Below, piece by piece: positions 20,734 to 30,017 of a stretch of DNA of 64,000 nucleotides. Where the stretch lies: the NCBI GenBank assembly GCA_027494135.1, contig JAOSJK010000012.1, forward strand, positions 377,001 to 441,000, given 5' to 3'. Numbering within the stretch: position 1 is the stretch's first letter; each line of letters starts with the position of its first letter. A program made the translations under genes and the position numbers. The notes beneath the pieces were generated by a model. The model saw only the letters and a list, made by a program, of their open reading frames with translations. It did no database searches and was not told the origin of the DNA. This DNA comes from Acidimicrobiia bacterium (lineage in GTDB: Bacteria; Actinomycetota; Acidimicrobiia; IMCC26256; PALSA-610).

Positions 20734-22040
20734 TCAACGGGCGCGCACCGCGCCGTCGTCCGGGTCGCTCGGGCCTCCGGGTTCTTCGAGACCGTCGACT
20801 CCGTAGAGACTGTCGAGGCGGAGACGCAGCAGGTTCAGCAGCGAGATGGCTCCATACTGCCGGATGCGCTCCCGGTCGCCGGGGAGACGCGCCTCGGCCG
20901 ACTCCGTCGGTGCGCCGGGCAGCGCGACGGCGAGACAGACCGTGCCGACGGGCCGGCCGTACTGCTCCGTCGGTCCGGCGACGCCGGTGATCGCGATCCC
21001 GACGTCGGCCCCGAGAACGCGCCGCGCCCCTTCCGCCATCTGCGACGCCGCCTCACCGCTGACTACCGACTCGGCCGTCACGCCGAGCACGCTGCGCTTG
21101 ACGTCGGTCGCGTACGAGCCGATGGTGCCGCGGAACACGCTGCTGGCACCCGGCACGTTCACCAGCCGGGCGCCGACCAGCCCACCGGTCACCGACTCCG
21201 CCACACCCAGGGTCCACCCGCGCTCCGCCAACCGCGCGACCACCGCAGACTCCATCGTCTCGTCGTCGACGCCGAACACCAGGTCACCGAGGAGCGCACG
21301 CACCTCGACCTCCTCGCGCTCCACCATCGCCAGCGCTTCGCCGGGCGAGGCGGCCTTCGCGGTGATGCGCACGACCAGGCCCTCGATGCCCCGGGCGAGG
21401 AAGGCGATCGTCGGGTTGCCGGCCGTCTCGAGCAGGTCTACCCGCGCGGCGACCATCTCCGACAGCGCCGCCTCCGACGTCCCCAGGTCTTCAAGGACCG
21501 CGACACCAGGGCGGACGCCGCACCTGCGCGGGCCAGCAGGTCGGGGAGCACCTGATCGAGCACCATCGCCTGCATCTCGTAGGGGACGCCGGGAACCGCG
21601 TAGACGATCCCTCCGCCGACCGGGCAGCGCAGCCCCGGTGCAGTTCCGAGCGGGTTGGCGAGCGCGTCTCCGCCCTCGGGGACGTCGGCCTGGCGCAGGT
21701 TGCTCTCGGGCATGTCGCGCGCGCGCGAGGAGAACATCGACGAGATGTGCTGAACGAGATCGGGGCGGCGCACCAGCGGCGCCCCCATGACGGCGGCGAT
21801 CGCGTCACGCGTGATGTCGTCCTGCGTCGGGCCGAGCCCACCGCAGACGATCACGGAGTCGGAGCGGGAGAGGAGGTCGCGCAGGGCGACGACCATGCGC
21901 TCGAGGTTGTCGCCTACGACGCGGTGCTCGTAGGAGTCGATCCCCGTCGCGGCCAGCTGCTCGCCGATCCACGCGCTGTTGGTGTCGACTATCTGCCCGA
22001 GGAGCAGCTCCGTACCGACGGCGAGAACATCGCAGCGCAC
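20734..22040 (-). CDS. cinA: CinA/nicotinamide-nucleotide amidase (one apparent frameshift)
   Basis: About 435 aa. The N-terminal MoCF/COG1058 domain shows VGTELLLGQIVDTNSAWI and CGGLGPTQDDITRDA. The C-terminal amidase domain shows GVAESVTGGLVGARL, GTIGSYATDVKRSVLGV and GVAGPTEQYGRPVGTV. The enzyme recycles NMN to NaMN in the pyridine nucleotide cycle. The start is GTG at 22040. The frame breaks at about 21483 in GGGG; one more G gives TWGTSEAALSEMVAARV. cinA commonly lies near recA and pgsA, as here. Confidence 0.9.
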
Positions 22041-22104
22041 GCACCGACTCTACGTGGATGCAGGCGGAGGAGCCGGCAGACCCGGACACGCCCCTCGCGG
22101 CGCG

Positions 22105-22677
22105 CTACCGCTCCGCGTCGTCCCGGCGTGCCATGTTCAGCAGGATGTCTGCTCCCGAGACGACCGTGAAGGCCACGGCCGCCCAGAGCACCGTCTCCTG
22201 GAAGCCCACGTAGCGGGCGGTCCACGGAAGGAGAACGAAGCCGATGGCGCTGTTCTGCAGGAACGTCTTGTACTTGCCCAGCCTACGGGCGGGCATCGAG
22301 ACGCCACGCCGGCCGGCCACCCCCCGTACAGCCGAGATGGCGAGCTCGCGCGCCGAGATGACGACGAACGGCGCCCACGGCACGTCGCCGCGTCCGGCCA
22401 GCACCCACAGCGCCCCGAGGACGAGCACCTTGTCGGCGATCGGGTCCAGGAACGCCCCCGAGCGCGTCGTCCCCTCCCGGCGAGCGAGATAACCGTCGGC
22501 GAGGTCGCTCATGCTGAGCACGAACCACAGCCCGACCGTGGCCCACGTCGCGCCGTCGCGGTGCACGAGCACGAGGCTCGGGCCGGCCAGCAGCAGGCGC
22601 CCGATCGTGACCATGTTCGCCGGCGTCCGCAACGCGCTCTGCCCGAAACGGCGCACCGGGGGGGCGGGAGCGGTCAC
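22105..22677 (-). CDS. pgsA: CDP-diacylglycerol-glycerol-3-phosphate 3-phosphatidyltransferase
   Basis: 190-aa membrane enzyme that makes phosphatidylglycerophosphate. The CDP-alcohol phosphotransferase motif is complete: DLADGYLARREGTTRSG followed by AFLDPIAD. Several hydrophobic helices follow. GTG at 22677 overlaps the rimO stop (GTGA). The N-terminus TPANMVTIGRLLLAGP is typical. The frame is intact. Confidence 0.9.
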   Translation of the reverse strand: MTAPAPPVRRFGQSALRTPANMVTIGRLLLAGPSLVLVHRDGATWATVGLWFVLSMSDLADGYLARREGTTRSGAFLDPIADKVLVLGALWVLAGRGDVPWAPFVVISARELAISAVRGVAGRRGVSMPARRLGKYKTFLQNSAIGFVLLPWTARYVGFQETVLWAAVAFTVVSGADILLNMARRDDAER

Positions 22678-24023
22678 CCGGCTCTCCGCTCCGCCCCGCA
22701 CGGCTCCACCACGACCGCCTCGAGGTCGGGACCTGAGGCCGAGGTCACGCGCGCCGTCACGAGAGTCCCCGCACCGGGGGCTGCTCCCCCTAGGTGCACC
22801 ACGCCGTCGATCTCCGGAGCCTCCCTGTGGGTGCGCCCGACCCGGCCGCCGAGGCGATCACCGCCCTCGGAGTCGCCTGGTCCGTCGACGAGCACCTCGA
22901 CCAGCTCGCCCACCAGGGCGTCGCGCAGAGCCGCGGTGATCGGGTCCTGGACCTCGGAGAGCTCCCGCAGCCGCTCGGCCACGACGCCGGGCGGCACCTC
23001 GCCGTCGAGGGCCGCCGCCACGGTCCCGTCCTCCCGCGAATACGGGAAGAACCCCGCCCAGTCGAGGCGCGCCGACCGGAGGAACCCGAGCATCTCCTCG
23101 TGATCGGTCTCGGTCTCACCGGGGAAGCCGCTGATGAACGACGAGCGGAACGCCGCGTCGCCCCGGACCGACCGGATCCCGTCGACGAGGGCCAGGAAGG
23201 TCTCCCCACTCCCCCACCGGCGCATCCTCCTCAGGAGCTGCCCCGACGCGTGCTGCAACGAGAGATCGAAGTAGGGCACCACGGTCTCCAGCCCGAGCAT
23301 CGAGTCGAGCAGCGCTCCGCGGACCTCCGAGGGATACAGGTACAGCAGCCTCAGTCGCAGGAGACCGTCGCGCGACAAGGTGTCGAGCCGGCGCAGTAGC
23401 GACGCGAGAGCACCCGACTCCCCCGCGTCGCGCCCGTAGGACGCGAGGTCCTGCGCGACGAGCACGATCTCGACCACGCCACGCTCGACGAGGGAGCGCG
23501 CCTCCGCCTCGATCGCCTCCGGGGCGCGCGATCGCTGCCTGCCGCGGAACGACGGGATGGCGCAGAACGCGCACTCCCGATCGCAGCCCTCGGCGATCTT
23601 CAGGTAGGCCCACGGAGCCGTGGGGTCCGGGCGGGCCAGCTCGAGCAGGTCGCGAACACCGTCCGGGGCGCGACGCAGCATCACCTGCGAGAGCGACCCC
23701 TCGCCGGAGAACCCGACCACGGCGTCGGCCTCCGGCATCGCCGCAGCGAGCTCGTCGCCGTACCGCTCGGCCATACAGCCCGTAGCGACCAGCTTCGCAC
23801 CCTCCTTGCGGTCGCCGGAGAGCCCGAGCAGGACGCCGATCGACTCCTCGCGGGCAACCTCGATGAACGCGCAGGTGTTGACGACGAGGAGGTCGGCGTC
23901 GGAGGCCCGCTCCGCCGGCACCAGACCGTCGGCGAGGAGCGAGGCGACGACCTTCTCGGAGTCGACGGTGTTCTTCGGGCAGCCGAGTGTCTCGACGTGG
24001 AAGCGTCGGGGGCACGGCGTCAT
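22674..24023 (-). CDS. rimO: Ribosomal protein S12 methylthiotransferase RimO
   Basis: 449-aa radical-SAM methylthiotransferase, intact. It has the RimO-type N-terminus VETLGCPKNTVDSE, the cluster cysteines NTCAFIE and ATGCMAERY, and the radical-SAM motif AEGCDRECAFCAIPSFRG. The late ISGFPGETE and a TRAM-like end follow. It modifies Asp in ribosomal protein S12. ATG at 24023 is preferred over the upstream codon at 24074 because it gives the family N-terminus. It is paralogous to miaB at 9 kb and overlaps pgsA. Confidence 0.92.
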   Translation of the reverse strand: MTPCPRRFHVETLGCPKNTVDSEKVVASLLADGLVPAERASDADLLVVNTCAFIEVAREESIGVLLGLSGDRKEGAKLVATGCMAERYGDELAAAMPEADAVVGFSGEGSLSQVMLRRAPDGVRDLLELARPDPTAPWAYLKIAEGCDRECAFCAIPSFRGRQRSRAPEAIEAEARSLVERGVVEIVLVAQDLASYGRDAGESGALASLLRRLDTLSRDGLLRLRLLYLYPSEVRGALLDSMLGLETVVPYFDLSLQHASGQLLRRMRRWGSGETFLALVDGIRSVRGDAAFRSSFISGFPGETETDHEEMLGFLRSARLDWAGFFPYSREDGTVAAALDGEVPPGVVAERLRELSEVQDPITAALRDALVGELVEVLVDGPGDSEGGDRLGGRVGRTHREAPEIDGVVHLGGAAPGAGTLVTARVTSASGPDLEAVVVEPCGAERRAG

Positions 24024-24072
24024 CGTACAAGCCACGTTCCGTAGACTCGCCGTGCCCCGAGGAGGAGCCGAC

Positions 24073-24523
24073 ATGGACAGCCCGACAGTGTGGTGCCCGT
24101 CGTGTGGAGCCGAGTACCGGGCCGGCTCACTGCGCTGCTCCGACTGCCGTGTGACGCTGGTCGCCGACCGACCCGAGTCGCTCGGGATGAGGGGGCGACG
24201 CCGCCGCCCTCGTGGAGCTCGGCGACTGGCCGAGGCTCTCCGCTCAGATCCTGAGGCGTCGCCTCGAGTCTGCCGGCATCCCGGTCATGATCGAGTGGAC
24301 CGGTGTAGGGGGCGACGCGACGGGGACCATCGTCGTGCCCGACGACCACGCGGAGTTCGCAGCGGCCGTGGTGAACGAGATCGGCGTGATCGAGGAGATG
24401 CCCGACACCTCACCCGGCGCGTACGTCGCGCGCATAGAGGAGCACCTCGCGGAGGTCGCGGCGCTCCTAGACGAGCTGCGGACGCGGCTCGAAGAAGCGG
24501 AGTCGCGCGACACCACGCGTTAG
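24073..24523 (+). CDS. Zinc-ribbon protein with DUF2007-like C-terminus (one apparent frameshift)
   Basis: About 149 aa. The N-terminus has a CPSCGAEYRAG-CSDC zinc ribbon. The second part, after DWPRLSAQILRRRLESAGIP, resembles small DUF2007-type signal proteins, with a strand VVPDDHAEFAAAVV and a final coiled helix (EEHLAEVAALLDELRTRLEE). The role is unknown. ATG at 24073 follows GAGGAGGAG. The frame breaks in the G5 at 24191-24195; four G give MRGDAAALVELGDW. It is divergent from rimO and convergent with ftsK. Confidence 0.65.
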
Positions 24524-24572
24524 GCCGGGTCGGGTCGGGCTGGTACGCGGCAGTCGCGCAGTCGCCGCCCCG

Positions 24573-27028
24573 TCAGACCTTCGAGCGGAGGTCTTCGAGC
24601 TCCTCGACGCTCATCAGGACCGAGCGTGCCTTCGAGCCCTCGGACGGGCCGACGACTCCGCGCCGCTCGAGCAGGTCCATGAGCCGGCCTGCGCGCGCGA
24701 ACCCGACGCGCAGCTTGCGCTGCAGCATGCTCGTGGAACCGAGCCCGCTCCGCACGACCAGGTCGAGCGCCTGGTCGAGGAGGTCGTCGCCGTCGTCTTC
24801 GTCGGCGCCCCCCGCGCCACCCGGCCCGTCGTCGCCCTGCAGGCCCTCCACGTAGCTGACCTCGCCGACCTGCCTCCGCCAGTGGGCGACCGCCTTCCGC
24901 ACGCACTCCTCGTCGACCCAGGAGCCCTGGATGCGCTCGGTGCGGCTCGACGACGCGGCGAGCAGGAGCATGTCGCCCTTCCCCACGAGCTTCTCCGCGC
25001 CCGGCTGGTCGAGGATCACGCGGGAGTCGGCGAGGCTGCTGACCGAGAACGCGAGACGGCTCGGCACGTTGGCCTTGATCACCCCCGTGATGACGTCGAC
25101 CGACGGCCGTTGAGTGGCGATCACGAGGTGCAGGCCGACGGCGCGGGCCATCTGCGCGATCCGGCAGATGCTGTTCTCCACGTCGCGCGCGGCGACCATC
25201 ATCAGGTCGTTGAGCTCGTCGACGACGATCAGGATGTAGGGCAGTCGCTCGTAGCTCTTGCCGCCCATAGGGTCGGGGTTCGACTCCGTGGGGAGCTCGC
25301 CCCGGTCGTACATGAGGTTGTAGCCGTCGATGTCGCGGACCCCCTACCTCGGCGAGGAGGTCGTAGCGCATCTCCATCTCGCGGACCGCCCAGTCGAGGG
25401 CGTTCGCCGCCTTCTTGGGGTTCGTGACCACTTCGGTGAGAAGGTGCGGCAGGCCGTTGTACTGGCCGAGCTCGACGCGCTTCGGGTCGACGAGTATCAG
25501 CCGCACCTGGTCGGGGGTCGAGCGCATCAGTATCGAGGTGACGATGCTGTTGATGCACGACGACTTGCCGGCGCCGGTCGCTCCGGCGATGAGCACGTGA
25601 GGGAAGGTCGCCAGGTTCGCCATCACGGACCTGCCCGCGATGTCGCGGCCCATGCCGACCTCGAGCGGGTGCTTGGCCCGACGAGCCTCCTCGCTCGCAA
25701 GGATGTCACCCAGGGTCACCAGAGGCCGATGCCTGTTCGGAACCTCGACGCCTATCGCGCTCCGCCCGGGGATGGGGGCGAGGATGCGCACGTCGTGGCT
25801 GGCCATCGCGTACGCGATCTCCTTGCTGAGGCCGGTCACCTTGCTCACCTTGACGCCCGGCGCTATCTCGAGCTCGTAGCGCGTGACCGTCGGGCCGATC
25901 GTGCGGCCGACGAGCCTCGCGCCGACGCCGAACTCGCGCACGGTCGCCTCGAGGGTCTGGCCGCCGGCGTCGACGAGCCTCTCGTCGATCTCCCTGCTCT
26001 CACTCCGCTTCAGGATCGATCTCGGCGGCAGCTTCCAGCTGCTCGGACGCACACCCGGGCCGAGGTTGAGGGCGAGCTGGCCGTCGTCGTCGATGATGAC
26101 CGGCTCGGCCGCGCCGGAGTCGGGAACCACCGCCGCGACCACCGGCTCGACCGGCTCTGCCGGCTCCACCTCGGCTCTCCCGGCCGGGTCCGCCTCGGCG
26201 ATCTCGAACGTGTCCTCGTAGCCCGCTTCCGGCGCGTCCTCCAGGGCCAGCTCGTCGTAGAGATCGGCCGTCGGAGTGTCCGTCTCGGCCTCGGCCGGGC
26301 GGAGGGTGACTATCGAGCGACCGAGGTACGCAAGCCCCCGCCCTGCTCCCCGCAGGGCCGACCGCAGGCCGCCCACCACCTGGCCGAGTCCTGCTCCGAC
26401 CACGAGCATCACGCCGAAGCCGGCCAGCACGGAGAGCACCACCGCGGCCCCGACGCGACCGGCCGCGGCGCCGAGCGAGCCCCCGGTCGCCGCGCCCAGA
26501 ACGCCGCCGGCATCCCTAAGTGGATCGAGGGAGTCGGCCTTCGGGCTGCCGCCGGCGATGTGGAGCAGCCCCGCCGAGGCACCCACGACCAGGGCGATGC
26601 CGAAGCCGATTCGCAGCCCGGCCCGGTCTTCTTCGTAGTCTGCTGCGCGCCCGGCGAGGAGGAGGCCGGCACCCACGAAGCAGGCGCCGGGGAAGAGCAG
26701 CCCGCCTCCCCCGAGGACCGTGCGGGACGCCGTGTCGAGCCCCGCACCGACCGGGCCGGCGAGATCCGTGTACGCGCCGAGGACCGCGAGCAGGCCCACT
26801 ACTCCGAGGGCGAGCGCCCCCGCGTCGGCCGCGTGGTCACCGAGCTGCCCCGCCAGGTGGCTCCGCCAGGACCCCAACCGCTGGGACCACGCGGAGCGCG
26901 GGCCAGAACGCGACCTGCCGCCCGCCCTGCCCGAACGAGGCCTTGCCGGGGGCCGGTCTCGGGGTCGCGGGCTTGCGGGCCGCCGGCTTGCGGGCCGTCG
27001 GGGCGCGCCTTGCCGTCGTGGACGCCAT
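24573..27028 (-). CDS. ftsK: DNA translocase FtsK/SpoIIIE (two apparent frameshifts)
   Basis: Chromosome-segregation motor at the division septum, about 817 aa. Order: basic alanine/proline-rich start (residues 1-50), about four membrane helices (50-210), an acidic linker, then the motor with GATGAGKSS (Walker A), LVDPKRVELGQYNGLPHL, LIVVDELNDLMM (Walker B) and IATQRPSVDVITG, and a C-terminal gamma winged helix (LQRKLRVGFARAGRLMDLLE). ATG at 27028. The frame breaks near 26920 and in the C5 at 25340-25344 (four give AEVGVRDIDGYNLMYD). The linker is short for the family. Confidence 0.93.
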
Positions 27029-27140
27029 ATCTCAACCGTAACACCGGCCACTCCAGGCCCACACGCATCATTCGCCCCGAGCGGAGGACGGCCCCGACGC
27101 CCGCTCCCCGGCGCTGCCCCCGCCGGTCCCGGTCGCGACC

Positions 27141-28280
27141 TCAGCCGGCTACGGCGGCCTCCCGGTCCTTCGCCACCTCGTCGAGGGCGATGTACTCCTC
27201 GCCAGTGTCGGCCCAGTCCTCGAACCCGATCACCCCGAGCTCGGTGAACCTCTGGCGGAGCCACCCGTCGGCGGCGTCGAGGAGGCCGAGCTTCTTGCAG
27301 TTCGGCACGATCTTCGAGAACAGCGCCGACTGGAAGAGCTGCCGGGTGTCGTCGCGCATGACGAGCTGCACCGCCTGCTTGACGTCGACGCCCATACGCT
27401 CCCAGACCTCCTGCTGGAGGAACCGGTCGCGCATCCGCACGGCGGCCTCGAACGCGAACTCCTGGCGCTCGCGGATCTCAGCGGAGCTCAGCTCGGCGTA
27501 GAAGTCCTGGAGCGAGAGCACACCGAACGCGACGTGGCGGGCCTCGTCGCTCATCACGTAGCGCAGGATCCTCTTGAGCAGCGGCTCGGTGGTCATCTGG
27601 TGCATGAATCCGAACGCCGCCAGAGCGAGACCCTCGACCATGATCTGCATGCCCAGGTAGGTCATGTCCCAGCGGGCATCGGTGATGATGTCGTCGAGCA
27701 GCATCTGCAGGTGCGCGTTGATCGGATAGTGCCCCGACAGCTTGGTGTCGAGGTACTTGGCGAACACCTCGACGTGGCGCGCCTCGTCCATCACCTGGGT
27801 CGATGCGTAGTACTTCGCGTCGATCCACGGAACCGTCTGGACTATCTGAGCCGTGCAGATGAGCGCACCCTGCTCACCGTGCATGAACTGCGAGAGCGTC
27901 CAGTTCTGCGACTCGATCCCCAGCTGGATCCACTCCTTGTCGGTCCACTTCGCGAAGTCGGTGCCCGAGAGGTCGACCGAGCCGCTGAAGAAGCCGCCGC
28001 CGTTCTCCTGCGCCTGTGCCACATTCGCGAGGACGACCTTCTCCTGGTCGACATCGATGCTCCAGTCGATGTCGGTCTCCACGTTCCACTGGGAGGTCTT
28101 GGCCTTCTCGTAGAGCTTCACCAGCGCCGGCTTCGTGCGGTCGTAGTCCCAGGTGAAGAGGGTGTCCGGCGCGGAGCGCACCGCGTGCACGACAGCTTCT
28201 ACGTCGGTGTTCGCCACCGAGAGGATCGCCTCGATGTCATTGACGTTGCTGCGGCCGATCAGATCTTCGTTGCTGCTCAT
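27141..28280 (-). CDS. Di-iron ferritin-like protein, possible oxygenase
   Basis: 379 aa, intact. It has two E...ExxH sets typical of di-iron carboxylate four-helix bundles: MHGEQGALI with MDEARHVEVF, then EGLALAAFGF with SDEARHVAFG. This is the ribonucleotide-reductase R2/ferritin-like superfamily; in actinobacteria similar proteins are unassigned oxidases or N-oxygenases. It lacks the R2 radical-tyrosine context that I could recognise, so I do not call it a ribonucleotide reductase. ATG at 28280 follows AGAGGGAG. It is divergent from bioA, with a 24-bp palindrome between them. Confidence 0.7.
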   Translation of the reverse strand: MSSNEDLIGRSNVNDIEAILSVANTDVEAVVHAVRSAPDTLFTWDYDRTKPALVKLYEKAKTSQWNVETDIDWSIDVDQEKVVLANVAQAQENGGGFFSGSVDLSGTDFAKWTDKEWIQLGIESQNWTLSQFMHGEQGALICTAQIVQTVPWIDAKYYASTQVMDEARHVEVFAKYLDTKLSGHYPINAHLQMLLDDIITDARWDMTYLGMQIMVEGLALAAFGFMHQMTTEPLLKRILRYVMSDEARHVAFGVLSLQDFYAELSSAEIRERQEFAFEAAVRMRDRFLQQEVWERMGVDVKQAVQLVMRDDTRQLFQSALFSKIVPNCKKLGLLDAADGWLRQRFTELGVIGFEDWADTGEEYIALDEVAKDREAAVAG

Positions 28281-28349
28281 CGGGACTCCCTCTCGAGTGT
28301 CGCTCTGCGTATGTGCGTGAGTGCGACGCGCTCCGGGGTGCGAGCAGAA

Positions 28350-28373
28350 CACGGTCGAGCCTGCTCGACCGTG
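28350..28373. promoter_or_regulatory. 24-bp palindrome in the ferritin-like/bioA divergent region
   Basis: cacggtcgagc (28350-28360) and gctcgaccgtg (28363-28373) are perfect inverted copies with a 2-base centre. This is the size and form of a dimeric repressor operator. It is 70 bp from the ferritin-like gene and 176 bp from bioA. The rest of the 268-bp gap shows no other clear element. Confidence 0.5.
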
Positions 28374-28548
28374 GGGGCATGCAGCCGCGCGCGGGCCGCG
28401 AGAGACGCGCGAGCCGCAAGGGCCCCCCGTTCGACTCCCCCCGAAGTCATCGTGGATGACGGTACGGCTCCGGCCCTCGCGGCGTCAACGTGTCGTGGGT
28501 CACACCTCCGTCGGCGCGATCTCCGGTGCGGGTGCGAGAATCCCCCCG

Positions 28549-29851
28549 ATGGGATCGCACGACGACTGGGTGGCGCGCGACGCGGCGGTGGTGTGGCACG
28601 GCTTCACCCAGATGGGCTCATACGCCCCCAACACGCCGGTAGTGGTGGAGCGCGCCGAGGGGGCACGAGGTCGTCGGCACCGACGGCCGGCGCTACCTCG
28701 ACGCCATCTCGTCGCTCTGGGTGACCACTCTCGGCCACCGGGTCCCCGAGCTCGACGCCGCCGCCCGCTCCCAGCTCGAACGAGGTGCCCACACCACGAT
28801 GCTGGGCAACGGCAACCGCATCGTCATCGAGCTGTCGGAGGCGCTCGCCCGCGTCGTCCCCGTAGACGGACCTCACTTCCTCTACGCGTCCGACGGCGCC
28901 TCGGCCGTCGAGCAGGCGCTCAAGATCGCCTTCCAGTACTGGTGGAACCGCGGCGACGTGGGCCGGCAGCGCTTCTTGGGCTTCGGCGGCGCGTATCACG
29001 GCGACACGATCGGGGCGCTCTCGGTCGGCGACGGTGGATTCGGCACCGCGCTCTTCGAACCGCTCCGCTTCCCGGTGCTGCGCGCACCGTCGTTCGACGA
29101 CCCGGACTGCTTCGACACCGCGTGCCGGATGGTCGCCGAGAACGCGGCATCGCTCGCTGCGGTGATCGTGGAACCGCTCGTCCAGGGCGCCGCCGGGATG
29201 ATGCTCGCCGACCCGGCGGGGCTGGCCGCTCTCGGCGACGCCTGCGCGGAGCACGGGGTCCTGTTGATCTGCGACGAGGTCGCCACCGGGTTCGGGCGCA
29301 CCGGGACCCTCTTCGCCTCGGAGCAGTGCGGGCTGCGCCCCGACCTCCTCGTCCTGGGCAAGGGGCTCACGGCGGGCTACATGCCGATGTCGGCGACCGT
29401 CGCATCCGACCGCGTCTTCTCGGAGTTCCTCGGCGACGACCTCGGCCCGCGCACCTTCTACCACGGGCACTCCTACAGCGGGAACGCGCTGGCCGCCGCC
29501 GTCGCGCTGCGCCATCTCGAGCTGATCGAGGCACACGACGTGCTCGCCAACGTGCGCGCTCGCTCCGATGAGCTCGCGGGTCTTCTCCACGACCGCATTG
29601 CCCCGAACCCGGCCGTACGCGACGTACGGCTGCGCGGCCTGATGGGTGGCGTCGAGCTCGCGCCGCCGGGAGAGGGGCTCCGGTGGGGACGCCGCGTCTG
29701 CACCGCTGCCGTGGAGCGGGGCGTGCTCCTACGCCCACTCGGCGATGTCGTCGTGCTCATGCCGCCACTCACCATCACTTCGCCGGAGCTGCACCGGATA
29801 GTCGACACGCTCGCCGCCGCACTCGACGACGTGACACGAGCCGGATCGTGA
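28549..29851 (+). CDS. bioA: Adenosylmethionine-8-amino-7-oxononanoate aminotransferase (one apparent frameshift)
   Basis: PLP class III aminotransferase of about 433 aa that converts KAPA to DAPA with SAM as amino donor. Visible are WHGFTQM near the N-terminus, YASDGASAVEQALKIA, FGGAYHGDTIGALSVG, ICDEVATGFGRTG (PLP Asp), the PLP lysine in VLGKGLTAGYMP, and FYHGHSYSGNALAAA. ATG at 28549. The frame breaks in the G5 near 28659-28663; four G give EGHEVVGTDGRRYLDAISSLW. It is first in the bioA-F-D cluster; bioB is not in the window. Confidence 0.92.
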
Positions 29852-29900
29852 GCCCACCCGTACCGCCCCTGGATGCGACGGGGAGGCCCCGCCGGTACCG

Positions 29901-29985
29901 ATGCCGCCCTGGTCGATGCCGCCCTGGTCGATGCCGCCGGAATCGACGTCGCCGGAATCGATGCCGCCGGAATCGATGCCGCCGG
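29901..29985 (+). repeat. 15-bp tandem repeat between bioA and bioF
   Basis: About 5.7 copies of a 15-base unit. Units at 29901, 29916, 29931, 29946 and 29961 read atgccgccctggtcg twice, then atgccgccggaatcg variants, and a partial unit follows. Because 15 is a multiple of three, all frames stay open: one reads MPPWS/MPPES, another DAALV/DAAGI. The copy number may vary. Confidence 0.85.
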
Positions 29986-30017
29986 CGAGGACTCTCCGCG
30001 GCCATCCGAGCGCGTGA
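29901..30017 (+). CDS. Possible 38-aa pentapeptide-repeat ORF coupled to bioF
   Basis: ATG at 29901 opens a 38-residue frame of MPPWS and MPPES repeats, ending RTLRGHPSA. Its TGA overlaps the bioF GTG (GTGA), the same junction style used throughout this genome. GGGGAGG lies 14 bases before the ATG. It could be a coupling peptide, or simply an accident of the repeat. The other option is that the DAALV frame is an N-terminal extension of BioF. Confidence 0.3.
   Translation: MPPWSMPPWSMPPESTSPESMPPESMPPARTLRGHPSA

Noticed and set aside
27141..28280. Class I ribonucleotide reductase small subunit
   Set aside because: The metal motifs fit the superfamily, but the DEARH pairs and the lack of a recognisable radical-tyrosine context or nrdA partner argue against it.
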